NCBI GenBank assembly: GCA_903837305.1
Contig: CAILUB010000369.1
Coordinates: 1 to 15,932, forward strand
DNA: 15,932 nucleotides
Reading direction: 5' to 3'
From: an uncultured Cytophagaceae bacterium
GTDB taxonomy: Bacteria; Bacteroidota; Bacteroidia; Cytophagales; Spirosomataceae
Within the stretch, counting starts at the first letter, position 1. The number at the start of each line of letters is the position of its first letter. Positions 14,450-15,932 of this stretch are shown piece by piece. The notes under the pieces are model-generated. The model saw only the letters and a program-made list of their open reading frames with translations. It was not told where the DNA came from and made no database searches. The position numbers were made by a program, and so were the translations under genes.

Positions 14450-15889
14450 ATGAAAGAAGGGAAGGAGATTGTAGCAGATCCGATATTTTCCAAAATTGGC
14501 CTTGCAGCTGATCGTTTGGGGGTGGACAGTTATGTCATAGGAGGCTATGTCCGCGATGCGATTTTAGGGCGCGATTGCAAGGATATCGATGTGGTTTGCA
14601 TTGGTTCTGGCATCGATTTAGCACTCGAAGTAGCGAAGGAATTTGATTTACCTGAACACGCGGTGTCTGTTTTTAAGAACTTTGGCACCGCGATGATCAA
14701 AGTCGATGACTGGGATCTAGAATTTGTGGGTGCTAGAAAAGAATCGTATAATCGGGATTCGCGAAAACCAGTGGTGGAAGAGGGTACTTTAGTGGACGAC
14801 CAAAACCGCCGTGATTTCACCATCAACGCGATGGCAGTTCAGTTGAATAAAGCGAATTGGGGTAAACTATTAGATCCATTTAATGGCCTCGAAGATTTAA
14901 AGGCGAAAATCATTCGCACTCCTTTAGCCCCCGACATTACTTTTTCAGACGACCCACTTCGGATGATGCGTGCGGTTCGATTCGCTGCTCAATTAGGGTT
15001 TGATATATTTCCAGAGACTTTCGAAGCTCTGAAAACAGAAAAAGACCGATTGGAAATCATCTCGATGGAGCGCATTTCAGATGAATTGAATAAGATGATT
15101 CTCTGCAAAAAACCTTCTTACGGATTCCTTTTACTAGATGCATGTGAAATTCTCCCGATCATTTTCCCTGAGTTCATGAAGCTGAAAGGCGTGGACACGG
15201 AGGATGGCAAGGGGCACAAAGATAATTTCTACCATACCTTGCAGGTACTAGATAACATTGCAGAAAATACGGATGACCTTTGGTGGCGCTGGGCAGCCAT
15301 TTTGCATGACATTGCCAAACCGCAGACCAAACGTTTCGCGCAAGGCAAAGGTTGGACTTTTCACGGACACGAGGACATGGGCGCGCGCCAAGTGCCGAAC
15401 ATTTTCAAACGGCTAAAATTGCCGCTAAACGAGAAGATGAAGCTAGTCCAAAAGCTTGTTCGCCTACATCTGCGTCCCATTGCCTTATCGAAAGAAGAAA
15501 TTACTGCTTCCGCCTTGCGTCGTCTTTTATTCGAAGCAGGTGAGGAATTAGAAGCGTTGATGACATTGTGTCGAGCTGACATTACCTCGAAAAATGGCGA
15601 TAAGGTAAAACGCTACCTCCGTAATTTTGATATTGTTGAGCAAAAACTAAAAGAGGTGGAGGAAAGCGATTCGCTTCGAAATTTTCAGCCTGTTTTCTCT
15701 GGTGAAATCATCATGCAAGTCTTTGATATTGGTCCAGGCCGCGAAATTGGTTTAATAAAAATTGCCATGCGAGAAGCTGTTCTGGAAGGAACCATCCGAA
15801 ATGATCTCGCCTCTGGCTGGGATTTACTTTTAGAGGAGGGACGAAAATTAGATTTAAACCCCGTCGTTTCTCTCGCTGAAATTCAATAA
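14450..15889 (+). CDS. CCA-adding-type tRNA nucleotidyltransferase with HD domain
   Basis: Adds or repairs the 3'-CCA end of tRNAs. The 479-residue protein is a class II nucleotidyltransferase: VIGGYVRDAILG (29-40) with the GG and RD contacts, catalytic D45 and D47 in KDIDVV, RRDFTINAM (120-128), then the FSDDPLRMMRAVRFA block (165-179) with the nucleotide-reading helix. A C-terminal HD hydrolase domain follows, with H262, H286 and D287 (LHDIAK) and the FHGHEDMGA block containing H305 and H307. Bacteria may split CC and A addition between two enzymes, but the single gene seen here is compatible with full CCA addition. The HD domain implies extra phosphohydrolase activity, known for E. coli Cca, though not demonstrated here. 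It directly follows the tsaC-like gene and ends at a terminator. Confidence 0.93.
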   Translation: MKEGKEIVADPIFSKIGLAADRLGVDSYVIGGYVRDAILGRDCKDIDVVCIGSGIDLALEVAKEFDLPEHAVSVFKNFGTAMIKVDDWDLEFVGARKESYNRDSRKPVVEEGTLVDDQNRRDFTINAMAVQLNKANWGKLLDPFNGLEDLKAKIIRTPLAPDITFSDDPLRMMRAVRFAAQLGFDIFPETFEALKTEKDRLEIISMERISDELNKMILCKKPSYGFLLLDACEILPIIFPEFMKLKGVDTEDGKGHKDNFYHTLQVLDNIAENTDDLWWRWAAILHDIAKPQTKRFAQGKGWTFHGHEDMGARQVPNIFKRLKLPLNEKMKLVQKLVRLHLRPIALSKEEITASALRRLLFEAGEELEALMTLCRADITSKNGDKVKRYLRNFDIVEQKLKEVEESDSLRNFQPVFSGEIIMQVFDIGPGREIGLIKIAMREAVLEGTIRNDLASGWDLLLEEGRKLDLNPVVSLAEIQ

Positions 15890-15916
15890 AAAAGGCTCCG
15901 TACTCGGAGCCTTTTT
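15888..15916. terminator. Rho-independent terminator after the cca-type gene
   Basis: Stem GGCTCCG (15894-15900) pairs with CGGAGCC (15905-15911) around a TACT loop. A-tract 15888-15893 lies on the left and T-tract 15912-15916 on the right, so it can work in both directions. The last bases of the stop codon fall in the A run. The remaining 16 bases of the window show nothing assignable. Confidence 0.9.
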
Positions 15917-15932
15917 ACTTTCTTAGGCAGAT

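Noticed and set aside
15917..15932. C-terminal end of a convergent minus-strand gene at the right edge
   Set aside because: Sixteen bases are too few to show coding sequence, and no motif can be read.

Overview
This 15.9 kb window reads as ordinary chromosome from a free-living member of the Bacteroidota, most likely a Cytophagales-type aquatic or soil bacterium (the genus is a guess). The grounds are a PafA-type secreted alkaline phosphatase, a short Bacteroidota-style AMP nucleosidase, a menaquinone-pathway UbiA prenyltransferase, no clear Shine-Dalgarno sequences, a TAnnTTTG promoter element, and low-GC, tightly packed genes. Fifteen protein genes cover nearly the whole window. The largest gap is 104 bp. 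I see no rRNA, tRNA, IS element, prophage, CRISPR array or secondary-metabolite cluster.

Layout. (1) 1-3811, all on the minus strand and read right to left: selD, an alpha/beta hydrolase, an RsmI-related methyltransferase, an MBL-fold hydrolase and pssA, which runs off the left edge. Every junction is an overlap or a 1 bp gap, so this looks like one operon. (2) 3841-8215, minus strand: a stand-alone HsdR-N nuclease-like domain, a PafA-like alkaline phosphatase, UDP-glucose 6-dehydrogenase and UDP-glucuronate decarboxylase. These are again tightly packed, and the run ends at a strong hairpin terminator (3841-3896). (3) 8285-9058, plus strand: AMP nucleosidase, which converges on the next minus-strand unit and shares a bidirectional terminator with it. 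(4) 9090-13781, minus strand: argS, a glutathione peroxidase homologue, menA and a 12-repeat TPR protein. (5) 13886-15889, plus strand: a TsaC/YrdC-type protein and a CCA-adding-type nucleotidyltransferase, abutting with no spacer and closed by a terminator.

How the genes relate. The ugd and uxs products act in sequence, UDP-glucose to UDP-glucuronate to UDP-xylose, supplying sugars for surface polysaccharide. The rightmost pair and argS form a tRNA-biology neighbourhood: N6-threonylcarbamoyladenosine (t6A) synthesis, 3'-CCA addition and Arg-tRNA charging. SelD makes selenophosphate, but no selenium-using gene lies in the window. PssA commits CDP-diacylglycerol to phosphatidylserine, the precursor of phosphatidylethanolamine. 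MenA makes demethylmenaquinone.

I did not find a convincing undescribed system. The best leads are modest: the conserved stand-alone HsdR-N domain protein with its nuclease residues intact, the orphan Cys-type selD in a mixed operon, the short RsmI paralogue, a nearly leaderless tsaC promoter arrangement, a compact AT hairpin just before the TPR gene, and a strikingly stereotyped set of stop-start junctions.
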